Below are positions 47,479 to 55,078 of a stretch of 64,000 nt of DNA, piece by piece (position 1 is the stretch's first letter; every line of letters begins with the position of its first letter). The position numbers were made by a program, and so were the translations under genes. Location of the stretch: assembly GCA_910584075.1 (NCBI GenBank), contig CAJTZI010000002.1, forward strand, positions 1-64,000, given 5' to 3'. The notes below the pieces were generated by a model, which searched no databases, was not told the DNA's origin, and worked only from the letters and a program-made list of their open reading frames with translations. This stretch comes from an uncultured Oscillibacter sp. GTDB lineage: Bacteria > Bacillota > Clostridia > Oscillospirales > Oscillospiraceae.

Positions 47479-48609
47479 GTGAATCTAAAATATCTGCCGG
47501 GCCTGCTGGCCGCTCTCTGGGTGACGGTTCTCCCCGTCCTAGCTCCCTCTGCCCCGGCGGTGCCGGAGCCTCTGCCGGTCAAGGCGGCAGTCCTCCGCCA
47601 GCCCCTTCCGCAGGTGCCCCTGAAGGAGCTCCCGGCGGAGGAGTTTCCCGCGGAGGAGCCCGGAGAGCCGGAGGAATCGCTCCCGCCGGAGGAGGACGGC
47701 GCTTTTACCATTGTGCTGTCCTTCACAGGGGACATGCTGCTGGCCTCCGGCCACGGCCAGCGGGCGGCGGGGAACTTTCTGGACTACGCCGCGAAACAGG
47801 AGCCGTTCTACTTCCTGCAAAACGTGAAGCCCATCTTTGACGCGGACGACTTCACCATCGTGAACCTGGAGAATGTCCTCACCGACCGAACCCTGCCCCC
47901 CCGGGAGAAGACCACGGACCCCGCCTTCTGGTTCCGCAGCGGCACGAGGAATACCGCCGTCCTCACCTCCTCCGGGGTGGAGGCCGTGTCCCTGGCCAAC
48001 AACCACACCGGCGACTACGGCGCCGGCGGCTACAAGGACACGGTCAAGGCCGTCACGGACGCGGGGCTCCAGTACGGCGACAACACCCACCCCCTCTACC
48101 TGGAAAAAAACGGTTTCCGCATCGCCGTGATCTGCAACGGCTTGTGGAACGAGGGTCAGGCCGTCTCCATCGTCAAGCGGCTCCAGGCGGCGGAGGCGGA
48201 GTCCGACTTCCAGATCGTCTTCTACCACGGGGGCAAAGAGGGCGTTCACACGCCGGAGGCCTGGAAGGTCCGGGCCTCCCGCCGCCTGGTGGACGCCGGG
48301 GCGGACCTGGTGCTGGGCAACCATCCCCACGTGCTCCAGCCCAGGGAAATCTATAAGGACAGGGAGATTCTCTACTCTCTGGGGAACTTCTGCTACGGCG
48401 GCAGCCGGTATCCCCAAAACCGCACCCTCATCTACCAGCTGACCCTGACGGTGAGGGACGGCGCTCTGGTGAGCGCCGCCTCGGAGCTGATCCCCTGCTA
48501 CGTCTACACCGGCAAGGTGAACAACTACTGTCCCGCCCTCATCACCGACGAGGCCCAGTGCCAGCGGGTGCTGGACTTCATGGACGGCAAGCTCAAATCC
48601 CCCTGTTGA
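47479..48609 (+). CDS. CapA family protein (PGA-synthesis-like metallophosphatase fold)
   Basis: 376 residues from GTG 47479 (GGAGGG 6 bp upstream). A signal peptide (KYLPGLLAALWVTVLPVLA), a Pro/Glu-rich linker of about 50 residues and a CapA/PgsA domain: LSFTGDMLLAS, NLENVLTDR, VSLANNHTGDYG, VFYHGGKEG, GNHPHVLQP and YSLGNFCYG. Members act in poly-gamma-glutamate export or act as metal-dependent hydrolases at the cell surface. No pgsB or pgsC is nearby, so a general envelope role is more likely. Exported, single-gene unit. Confidence 0.87.
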   Translation: MNLKYLPGLLAALWVTVLPVLAPSAPAVPEPLPVKAAVLRQPLPQVPLKELPAEEFPAEEPGEPEESLPPEEDGAFTIVLSFTGDMLLASGHGQRAAGNFLDYAAKQEPFYFLQNVKPIFDADDFTIVNLENVLTDRTLPPREKTTDPAFWFRSGTRNTAVLTSSGVEAVSLANNHTGDYGAGGYKDTVKAVTDAGLQYGDNTHPLYLEKNGFRIAVICNGLWNEGQAVSIVKRLQAAEAESDFQIVFYHGGKEGVHTPEAWKVRASRRLVDAGADLVLGNHPHVLQPREIYKDREILYSLGNFCYGGSRYPQNRTLIYQLTLTVRDGALVSAASELIPCYVYTGKVNNYCPALITDEAQCQRVLDFMDGKLKSPC

Positions 48610-48716
48610 GCAAACGGCCTGTATCTGAGCGGACGGCTCTTGTCCCGTCATTCCACCAGCGGTTTATGAAGGATTGAGAGAGATATGAAATACTGAAATT
48701 TAATAATCCTCCCCCT

Positions 48717-49085
48717 TTGATCGGAGTCCTCGCATTTGCACCATACCTTACGAACCAAAGAACAGCTTCTCAAAGCTGGGATTACCCCCCGCAGATTTTT
48801 GTAAATGACTCCATCTATTGCGGAACCGGCCATACCGTTTCCGCGATCCCGGATGATGCCGCCTATCTCGGTTCCATCACGGAAGCTGTTCCACAGCATG
48901 AGCCAATGGCACATGAGAATTTCTGCTCCAGCACGCTCCCGGCAGGAACTGAACTCTATTCCTCCGCCCTCGACCAGAGTGTGGTATACGCAAAGGTGGA
49001 AAATCCCTCAGGTGAATCCTATTCCAAATATGAAAAAAGCGAACCTGCCGGGTCGGACCACGATCCCCCGTCTTCCGCTGGATAG
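48717..49085 (+). pseudogene. remnant of a secreted protein gene
   Basis: A 122-residue frame whose middle (PPQIFVNDSIYCGTGHTVSA, then LGSITEAVPQ, LPAGTELYSSALDQSVVYAK) looks like a real small extracytoplasmic domain found at the end of clostridial lipoproteins. It lacks a good start codon, ribosome site, signal peptide and lipobox, and the preceding 100 bp are AT-rich and featureless. The 5' end has probably been lost. A terminator follows. Alternatively it is a short intact gene starting at TTG 48717. Confidence 0.5.
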
Positions 49086-49089
49086 AGAA

Positions 49090-49116
49090 AGGCCGCTGCT
49101 TACCGGCGGCTTTTTT
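49090..49116 (+). terminator. terminator after the gene remnant
   Basis: GCCGC..GCGGC stem at 49092-49110 followed by T6. Confidence 0.7.
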
Positions 49117-49244
49117 CAGTCTGCCGGGAAATCCGGTTGAAGGTCTGCACACAGGCATTCCCGCTTTGATCCGCGCTTTTCGTTTTCGCCCCCCTTCATT
49201 TCTGACATTTTTTCAGTTTCCCTAAAAATTTTTCAGATTTTGTC

Positions 49245-49272
49245 TTGCTTTTTTTATTTTGTGTGGTATCAT
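49245..49272 (+). promoter_or_regulatory. promoter of diaminopropionate ammonia-lyase
   Basis: TTGCTT (49245-49250), T-rich 16-bp spacer, TATCAT (49267-49272). The 48.6-49.3 kb stretch otherwise holds only the remnant gene and its terminator. Confidence 0.5.
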
Positions 49273-49330
49273 GTCCCTGGAAGTAAACGAGATCCCCCGT
49301 CAAAATAACTGTTTCTGGAGGCAATCGACC

Positions 49331-50545
49331 ATGAAAGAGGCCATCAAGTGGACCGTCAACCATATGCCCAAAAGCGACGACCGGCAGCTGGGCGTCATGT
49401 CCCTGCCCAGCGTGGCCAAGGCCCGCTTTTTCCACAGCAGCTTCCCGCAGTACTCCATCACCCCCCTGGACCAGCTCAGCGGCATGGCCGCGTATCTGGG
49501 CCTGGGCGGCCTGTTTGTGAAAAATGAGGCACACCGCTTCGGCCTCAACGCCTTCAAGGTGCTGGGCGGCTCCTTTGCCATGGCCCGGTACATCGCCCAG
49601 GAGATGGGACGGGACGTGTCCGAGATGACCTACGACTACCTGACAAGCGAATCCTTCCGCCGGGAGTTCGGCCAGGCCACCTTCTTCACCGCCACCGACG
49701 GCAACCACGGCCGGGGCGTGGCCTGGGCGGCCCACAAGCTGGGCCAGAAGGCGGTGGTCCACATGCCCAAGGGCAGCAGCCAGCCCCGTTTTGACAACAT
49801 CGCCAAAGAGGGCGCCCAGGTGACCATTGAGGAGCTGAACTACGACGACTGCGTCCGTCTGGCCGCCGCCGAGGCCGAGCGGACCGAGCACGGCGTCATT
49901 GTCCAGGACACCGCCTGGGACGGATACGAGGAGATTCCCTCCTGGATTATGCAGGGCTACGGCACCATGGCAAGCGAGGCCGCCGACCAGCTGCGGCAGG
50001 TTGGCGTGAACCGTCCCACCCATGTGTTCATCCAGGCCGGCGTGGGGAGTCTGGCCGGAGCCGTGGTGGGCTATTTCACCAACCTCTTCCCCAACGATCC
50101 CCCCAAGTTCATCGTCATGGAGGCCATGGCGGCGGACTGCCTCTACCAGGGCGCCCTGGCCGGGGACGGCAGCCCCCGGGCGGTCACCGGCGACCTCCGG
50201 ACCATCATGGCGGGTCTGGCCTGCGGCGAGCCCAACACCATCTCCTGGGATATCCTGCGCAACCACGTCTCCGCCTTCGTCTCCTGCCCCGACTGGGTCA
50301 GCGCCCGGGGAATGCGGATGCTGGCGGTGCCCGTGAAGGGCGACCCCACGGTAATCTCCGGCGAGAGCGGCGCGGTGGGCATGGGCCTCCTCGCCGAACT
50401 GATGGAAAACGACTGGTACCGGGAGCTGCGGGAGTCCATCGGCCTGGACCGGTTCAGCCAGGTACTGCTGTTCTCCACCGAGGGAAATACCGACCCCCTG
50501 AAGTTCCGGAAGGTGATCTGGGACGGGGAGTACGCCACAGTCTGA
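49331..50545 (+). CDS. dpaL: diaminopropionate ammonia-lyase
   Basis: 404 residues from ATG 49331 (GGAGG 9 bp upstream). A fold type II PLP enzyme with the lysine in NEAHRFGLNAFKVLGG (Lys 76), FTATDGNHGRGVAWAAH and the PLP-phosphate loop QAGVGSLAGAVVGYF, matching YgeX over its full length. Converts 2,3-diaminopropionate to pyruvate and ammonia; some also act on serine. No transporter or further ureide/purine genes adjoin it. It has its own promoter and terminator. Confidence 0.9.
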   Translation: MKEAIKWTVNHMPKSDDRQLGVMSLPSVAKARFFHSSFPQYSITPLDQLSGMAAYLGLGGLFVKNEAHRFGLNAFKVLGGSFAMARYIAQEMGRDVSEMTYDYLTSESFRREFGQATFFTATDGNHGRGVAWAAHKLGQKAVVHMPKGSSQPRFDNIAKEGAQVTIEELNYDDCVRLAAAEAERTEHGVIVQDTAWDGYEEIPSWIMQGYGTMASEAADQLRQVGVNRPTHVFIQAGVGSLAGAVVGYFTNLFPNDPPKFIVMEAMAADCLYQGALAGDGSPRAVTGDLRTIMAGLACGEPNTISWDILRNHVSAFVSCPDWVSARGMRMLAVPVKGDPTVISGESGAVGMGLLAELMENDWYRELRESIGLDRFSQVLLFSTEGNTDPLKFRKVIWDGEYATV

Positions 50546-50565
50546 CGCCGTCAGACCAAAATGCA

Positions 50566-50597
50566 AGGCAGGGTGCGCTGCGCGCCCTGCCTCTTTG
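50566..50597 (+). terminator. terminator of dpaL
   Basis: 12-bp stem AGGCAGGGTGCG / CGCGCCCTGCCT (one G-T pair), loop CTG, followed by CTTTGATT. Confidence 0.7.
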
Positions 50598-50688
50598 ATT
50601 GAAAACAGCCTCCACCGTGATTGAAATGCCAAATTTAGTCTTATTTTTTAAGCAGTTTCAGTCAATTAAAAGCATTTTTGATTTCGCC

Positions 50689-50717
50689 TTGCCCAGATGG
50701 AAAGAACATGGTATACT
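50689..50717 (+). promoter_or_regulatory. promoter of mtlD with TGATTGAAA motifs upstream
   Basis: TTGCCC (50689-50694), 17-bp spacer, TATACT (50712-50717). The nonamer TGATTGAAA occurs upstream at 50596-50604 and 50618-50626, and a near match in the other orientation (TTTCAGTCA) at 50656-50664. Confidence 0.65.
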
Positions 50718-50776
50718 ACCCCCAGCAGCGGCCTCGCGCCGCAAAATTCCAAAACGCCATTGTATCAGGAGGAGCT

Positions 50777-51928
50777 ATGAAACAGGCAATCCAAATCGGA
50801 GCCGGCAACATCGGCCGGGGCTTTATCGGAGCACTTCTCTCCCAGGCGGGCTGGCATGTCACTTTCGCCGACGTGGTGGAGCCCATTATCGAGGCGCTGA
50901 ACCGCGGCCACGGCTACACCGTCCACATCCTGGACAGCGACCCCGGCGAGATCGCCATCGATCACGTGGACGGCGTGATCTCCACCTCTCCGGAGTTCGC
51001 CCAGCGGGTGGCCCAGTGCGACCTCATCACCACGGCGGTGGGGCCCAATGTGCTGCCTATCATCGCCAAGTCCATCGCGGCGGGTATTCAGGCCCGGAAG
51101 GCCGCCGGAAACACCGCACCCATGAACGTGGTCTGCTGTGAGAACGGCCTGCGCACCACTACCCGGCTGAAAAACGAGGTGCTCAAGCACCTGAGTGAGG
51201 AGGAGACCGCCTTCCTGGAGGCCAGCGTCGGCTTTGCCGACTGCGCCGTGGACCGCATCTGCCCCAAGCCCAATTTTGAGAATATTCTGGACGCCGCCGT
51301 GGAGCGCTACTGCGAGTGGGACGTGGAGTCCGCAGCCTGGAAGGGCGAGAAGCCCGACATTCCCGGCCTGACCTTTGCCGACAACCTCATGGCCTATCTG
51401 GAGCGCAAGCTCTTCACCCTCAACAGCGGCCACGCCATCTGCGCCTACCTGGGCTATCTGAAAGGCTATCAGACCATCAAGGAAAGCGTCGCGGACCCCG
51501 CCATCGGCGCAATCGTCCATGCCGCCATCTCCGAGAGCGGTGAGGGTCTCATCAGGGAATTCGGCTTCGACCCCGACGTTCATCACGCCTATGTGGAGAA
51601 GATTTTCGCCCGCTATCAGAATCCCTATCTGGAGGACGAGGTTCTGCGGGTGGGCCGGGAGCCCATCCGGAAGCTGGAGGCCGGCGACCGCCTCATCAAG
51701 CCCCTGGTCGCCACCGCCTCCTACGGCCTGCCGGTAGATCACCTGGTCTTCGGCGCGGCGGCTGCTCTCCGCTTTGACTGCCCTGACGACCCCCAGAGTG
51801 CGGAGCTCCAGAAGAAACTCCGGGCCGAGGGACCCGCCGCCGCTCTGACGGCTTACTCCGGACTGACGGCGGAGAATCCCCTGACCGGGCGGATTCTGGA
51901 TGTCTACCGGGCCTTGGCCGTTGTTTGA
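50777..51928 (+). CDS. mtlD: mannitol-1-phosphate 5-dehydrogenase
   Basis: 383 residues, the standard length, from ATG 50777 behind AGGAGGAG. NAD-binding start IQIGAGNIGRGFIGALLS, then CCENGLRTTTRLK, VGFADCAVDRICP and the catalytic region FTLNSGHAICAYLGYLKGY. Oxidises mannitol-1-phosphate made by the mannitol PTS to fructose-6-phosphate. It precedes the DeoR regulator and PTS genes, with its own promoter and terminator. Confidence 0.95.
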   Translation: MKQAIQIGAGNIGRGFIGALLSQAGWHVTFADVVEPIIEALNRGHGYTVHILDSDPGEIAIDHVDGVISTSPEFAQRVAQCDLITTAVGPNVLPIIAKSIAAGIQARKAAGNTAPMNVVCCENGLRTTTRLKNEVLKHLSEEETAFLEASVGFADCAVDRICPKPNFENILDAAVERYCEWDVESAAWKGEKPDIPGLTFADNLMAYLERKLFTLNSGHAICAYLGYLKGYQTIKESVADPAIGAIVHAAISESGEGLIREFGFDPDVHHAYVEKIFARYQNPYLEDEVLRVGREPIRKLEAGDRLIKPLVATASYGLPVDHLVFGAAAALRFDCPDDPQSAELQKKLRAEGPAAALTAYSGLTAENPLTGRILDVYRALAVV

Positions 51929-51954
51929 CAGACCGCCAAAATATTCGTTTTTCC

Positions 51955-51995
51955 TGTGTCCCCGGCGCGTTTTTGCGCCGGGGACACATATTTTT
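51955..51995 (+). terminator. terminator of mtlD
   Basis: Perfect 14-bp stem TGTGTCCCCGGCGC / GCGCCGGGGACACA, loop GTTTTT, followed by TATTTTT. Confidence 0.85.
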
Positions 51996-52070
51996 GGTGG
52001 ATTTCCATATTTTACAGGTGCGTTTTTTGACACTGACGTGGGATTGCACAAAAAGACCCCACATTTTTTG

Positions 52071-52157
52071 TGATTGAAAATGATTGAATTTCGGTTGACT
52101 TTGATCGAAAAAGACGGTATTATAATCACATAAGAAGCAAACAAGCATTTTCAATCA
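52071..52157 (+). promoter_or_regulatory. promoter and candidate operators of the DeoR regulator
   Basis: TTGACT (52095-52100), 17-bp spacer, TATTAT (52118-52123). Copies of the nonamer TGATTGAAA occur at 52071-52079 (exact), 52081-52089 (8 of 9), 52102-52110 (8 of 9, inside the spacer) and inverted at 52149-52157 (exact, after the start site). This is a likely site of autoregulation. Confidence 0.65.
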
Positions 52158-52180
52158 AACAGAAGGGAGAGGGGACAGCA

Positions 52181-52924
52181 ATGCTGGCAGAACAGCGCGC
52201 GGAGGCAATCTTAACAGAGCTGGCCCAGCGGCGGGCCGTCAGCGTCACGGATCTGTGCCAGGTGACCGGGGCCTCCGAGGCCACCATCCGCCGGGACCTG
52301 AACACCCTGGCGGCTCAGGGCAGGCTCAGCAAGGTCCACGGCGGCGCGGTGCAGCTGAACAGCGAATTCCTCAGCCAGGAGCCGGAGATGTCCGTCAAGC
52401 GGGGGCTCCACATTCCGGAGAAGGAGCGCATCGCCCGGTACGCCGCCGCCCTGATCGAGGACGACGACGTGGTCTTTCTGGACGGCGGCAGCACCGTCAT
52501 GCGGATGACGGAGCACCTGAAGCCCAGCAGCGCCCTGTTCGTCACCAACGGCATGGAGTGCGCCTTCTGGCTTTTGGAGCGGGACCTTCGCGTGTACGTG
52601 GCGGGTGGGGCATTGAAGCGGGACACCGCCTCCGCCGCCGGGGCGGAGACCATGGACTCCCTGCGGCGGTACAACTTCACCAAGGCCTTTCTGGGGGCCG
52701 GCGGCGTCACGGTGCGGGAGGGCTTCACCGTGGCGGACCCGGAGGACGCGGCTGTCAAGGCCCTGGCCGCCGCCCGGGCCCGGCAGACCTATATGCTGGT
52801 GGACTCCAGCAAATTCGGCCGGATCGGCGCGGCGTCCGTCCTCCACATCGACGAGGCGTCCGTCATCACCGACCAGGCCCCGGGCCGGGAGTTTCAGGAC
52901 TACGCCGAGGTGACGGTGGTCTGA
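52181..52924 (+). CDS. DeoR/GlpR family transcriptional regulator
   Basis: 247 residues from ATG 52181 (AGGGAGAGGGG upstream). N-terminal winged helix (EAILTELAQRRAVSVTDLCQ, GASEATIRRDLNTLAAQGRL, KVHGGAV) and C-terminal sugar-phosphate sensor domain (FLDGGSTVMRM, LGAGGVTVREGFTV, DSSKFGRIGA). This type of repressor is usually released by a sugar phosphate, often fructose-1-phosphate. Its gene lies between mtlD and ptsH-ptsI-mtlA, so mannitol or fructose phosphates are likely effectors. MtlR-type PRD activators are not found here. Confidence 0.92.
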   Translation: MLAEQRAEAILTELAQRRAVSVTDLCQVTGASEATIRRDLNTLAAQGRLSKVHGGAVQLNSEFLSQEPEMSVKRGLHIPEKERIARYAAALIEDDDVVFLDGGSTVMRMTEHLKPSSALFVTNGMECAFWLLERDLRVYVAGGALKRDTASAAGAETMDSLRRYNFTKAFLGAGGVTVREGFTVADPEDAAVKALAAARARQTYMLVDSSKFGRIGAASVLHIDEASVITDQAPGREFQDYAEVTVV

Positions 52925-52943
52925 GGGCGGATTCCGCCCAAAA

Positions 52944-52972
52944 TTGAGTGATTTATGATTGAAAGGTCATAA
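52944..52972 (+). promoter_or_regulatory. promoter of ptsH-ptsI-mtlA
   Basis: TTGAGT (52944-52949), 17-bp spacer, TCATAA (52967-52972). An exact TGATTGAAA nonamer (52956-52964) sits inside the spacer, where a bound regulator would block RNA polymerase. Confidence 0.45.
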
Positions 52973-53009
52973 TGATATCACTATTTTATTATGAAAGGAA
53001 GCAATCATC

Positions 53010-53276
53010 ATGGTATCTGCGAAGACAAAGGTCATCAATCCCCAGGGGCTCCACATGCGTCCCGCCCAGCTGTTCGTCACGGAGATGAACAAATACAAGA
53101 GCGAGGTCTCCATCGTCTTCAACGGCAAGCCCATCAACGCCAAAAGCATCATGAACCTCATGGCCTCCTGCATCAAGCAGGGCAGCGAGATCGAGATCCA
53201 GTGCACCGGCGAGCAGGAGGCCGAGGCCCTGGCCGCCGCCGTGAAGCTGGTGGAGTCCGGCCTGGGCGATATGTAA
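53010..53276 (+). CDS. ptsH: phosphocarrier protein HPr
   Basis: 88 residues from ATG 53010 (AAAGGAAG upstream). The phospho-acceptor His 15 lies in PQGLHMRPA, and Ser 46, the site of HPr kinase, in NAKSIMNLM. Both are in perfect positions, so this HPr can serve sugar uptake and catabolite control. The gene is followed 13 bp later by ptsI and then mtlA. Confidence 0.97.
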   Translation: MVSAKTKVINPQGLHMRPAQLFVTEMNKYKSEVSIVFNGKPINAKSIMNLMASCIKQGSEIEIQCTGEQEAEALAAAVKLVESGLGDM

Positions 53277-53289
53277 CAGGAGGTGCGGG

Positions 53290-55002
53290 ATGATTCTGCG
53301 AGGGATCGCCGCCTCTGACGGCATCGGCCTGGGCAGGGCGGTGTGCGTCCGGGAGGAGAGTCTGGACTACTCCGCCGTCACATACTCCGGCAAGGACTCC
53401 GAGAAGGCCCGGCTCCAGGAGGGCATTGAGCGGTTCAACCAGCGCACCTCCGCCATGGCCGCGGAGATTCGGGAGCGGGTGGGACAGAAGGAGTCCGAGA
53501 TTCTCACCGGCCAGGTGTCCATGCTGGCCGACCCCTTCATGCTCTCCCAGATGCACGAGGCCATCGACGGCGGCGCCTGCGCCGAGGCGGCGGTGGACAG
53601 CATCTGCACCATGTACGCCGACATGTTCGCCGCCGTGGAGGATGATCTGATGCGCCAGCGGGCCACCGATGTGCGGGACATCCGCTCCCGTCTTCTGGCC
53701 ATTCTGCTGGGGGCCGAGAGCGTGGACCTGAGCCGCCTGCCCGCCGGCAGCGTGCTTGTGGCCCAGGACCTGACCCCCTCCATGACCGTGGGACTGAAAA
53801 AGGAGAACGTGGCCGCCATCCTCACCGCCACCGGCGGCAGAACCAGCCACTCCGCCATCCTGGCCCGGGCCCTGGAGCTGCCCGCGGTGCTCAGCGTGCA
53901 GAAGGTGCTGGACACCGTGAAGGACGGCGACGGCCTCATTGTGGACGGCGGCGAGGGCATCGCCATTTTGAACCCAGACGAGCGCACCCGGGGCGAATAC
54001 CTGGCCCGCCAGGAGGAATTTCTCAAGCGCCGGGCCGCCCTGGAGATCTACCGAAACCAGACCACCGTGGACGCCGACGGCAGAAGGTACGGCCTGTACG
54101 CCAACATCGGCTCCGTGGAGGATGCGGAGACCGCGGCCCACTCCGGCGCAGAGGGCATCGGACTGTTCCGCACGGAGTTCCTCTTCATGAACCGCACCAG
54201 CCTGCCGGATGAGACCGTACAGTATGAGGCATACCGGGCGGTCTCCCAGATCATGGCCGGAAAAGAGGTCATCATCCGCACCCTGGACGTAGGCGGCGAC
54301 AAGGCCATCGAGTACCTGGGCATGGAGAAGGAGGAGAACCCCTTCCTGGGCCACCGGGCCATCCGGTACTGCCTGGACCGCCCCGAGCTCTACAAGGTCC
54401 AGCTGCGGGCATTGCTGCGGGCCGGGGCGGAGAACCGCAACATCAAAATCATGCTGCCCCTGGTGACCTGCGTGGACGAGGTGCGGGACGCCCGGGAACT
54501 GCTGGAGCAGTGCAAAAAGGAGCTGGAGGAGGCCGGCGTCTCCTATGACAAGGACATCGCCCTGGGGGCCATGATCGAGACCCCTGCAGCGGCCCTCATC
54601 GCGGACCTGCTGGCCCGGGAGTGCGACTTCTTCTCCATAGGCACCAACGATTTGACCCAGTACACCATGGCGGTGGACCGGGGCAACGCCAAGGTGGAAA
54701 AGCTCTACTCCCCCCTCCAGCCGGCGGTGCTCCGCTCCATCCGGAATATCATCACCGCCGCCAAGGAGGCGGGCATCCCCGTGGGCATGTGCGGCGAGGC
54801 CGCGGCGGATCCCCGCCTGCTGCCCCTGCTGATGACCTGGGGCCTGGACGAGTTCTCCGTCAGCGCCTCCGCGGTGCTGTCCACCCGAGCGGCCATCCGC
54901 CAGTGGCTGGGGAGCGAGGCCCGGAAGGTCACCCAGGAGGCCCTGGGCCTTTCCACCCTGGCCGGGGTGGAGGGATATCTGGCCGGCTCCACCGCTCAAT
55001 AA
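53290..55002 (+). CDS. ptsI: PTS enzyme I (phosphoenolpyruvate-protein phosphotransferase)
   Basis: 570 residues, normal length, from ATG 53290 (AGGAGGTG upstream). The phosphorylated histidine is in GGRTSHSAILAR (about residue 187). The PEP site is seen in GIGLFRTEFLFM, EVIIRTLDVGGDKAIEYL, LGAMIETPAAALIADLLA and FFSIGTNDLTQYTMAVDR, with the catalytic Cys in GMCGEAA. Transfers phosphate from PEP to HPr. Unusually it is encoded in a sugar-specific mannitol operon. Confidence 0.97.
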   Translation: MILRGIAASDGIGLGRAVCVREESLDYSAVTYSGKDSEKARLQEGIERFNQRTSAMAAEIRERVGQKESEILTGQVSMLADPFMLSQMHEAIDGGACAEAAVDSICTMYADMFAAVEDDLMRQRATDVRDIRSRLLAILLGAESVDLSRLPAGSVLVAQDLTPSMTVGLKKENVAAILTATGGRTSHSAILARALELPAVLSVQKVLDTVKDGDGLIVDGGEGIAILNPDERTRGEYLARQEEFLKRRAALEIYRNQTTVDADGRRYGLYANIGSVEDAETAAHSGAEGIGLFRTEFLFMNRTSLPDETVQYEAYRAVSQIMAGKEVIIRTLDVGGDKAIEYLGMEKEENPFLGHRAIRYCLDRPELYKVQLRALLRAGAENRNIKIMLPLVTCVDEVRDARELLEQCKKELEEAGVSYDKDIALGAMIETPAAALIADLLARECDFFSIGTNDLTQYTMAVDRGNAKVEKLYSPLQPAVLRSIRNIITAAKEAGIPVGMCGEAAADPRLLPLLMTWGLDEFSVSASAVLSTRAAIRQWLGSEARKVTQEALGLSTLAGVEGYLAGSTAQ

Positions 55003-55078
55003 TTTCCCGCGGGCGGGCTGAATATGTCTCTCGCCCCGCCCATCAACAATCATCCATAGAGAAAGGAAATCGCGAGCC

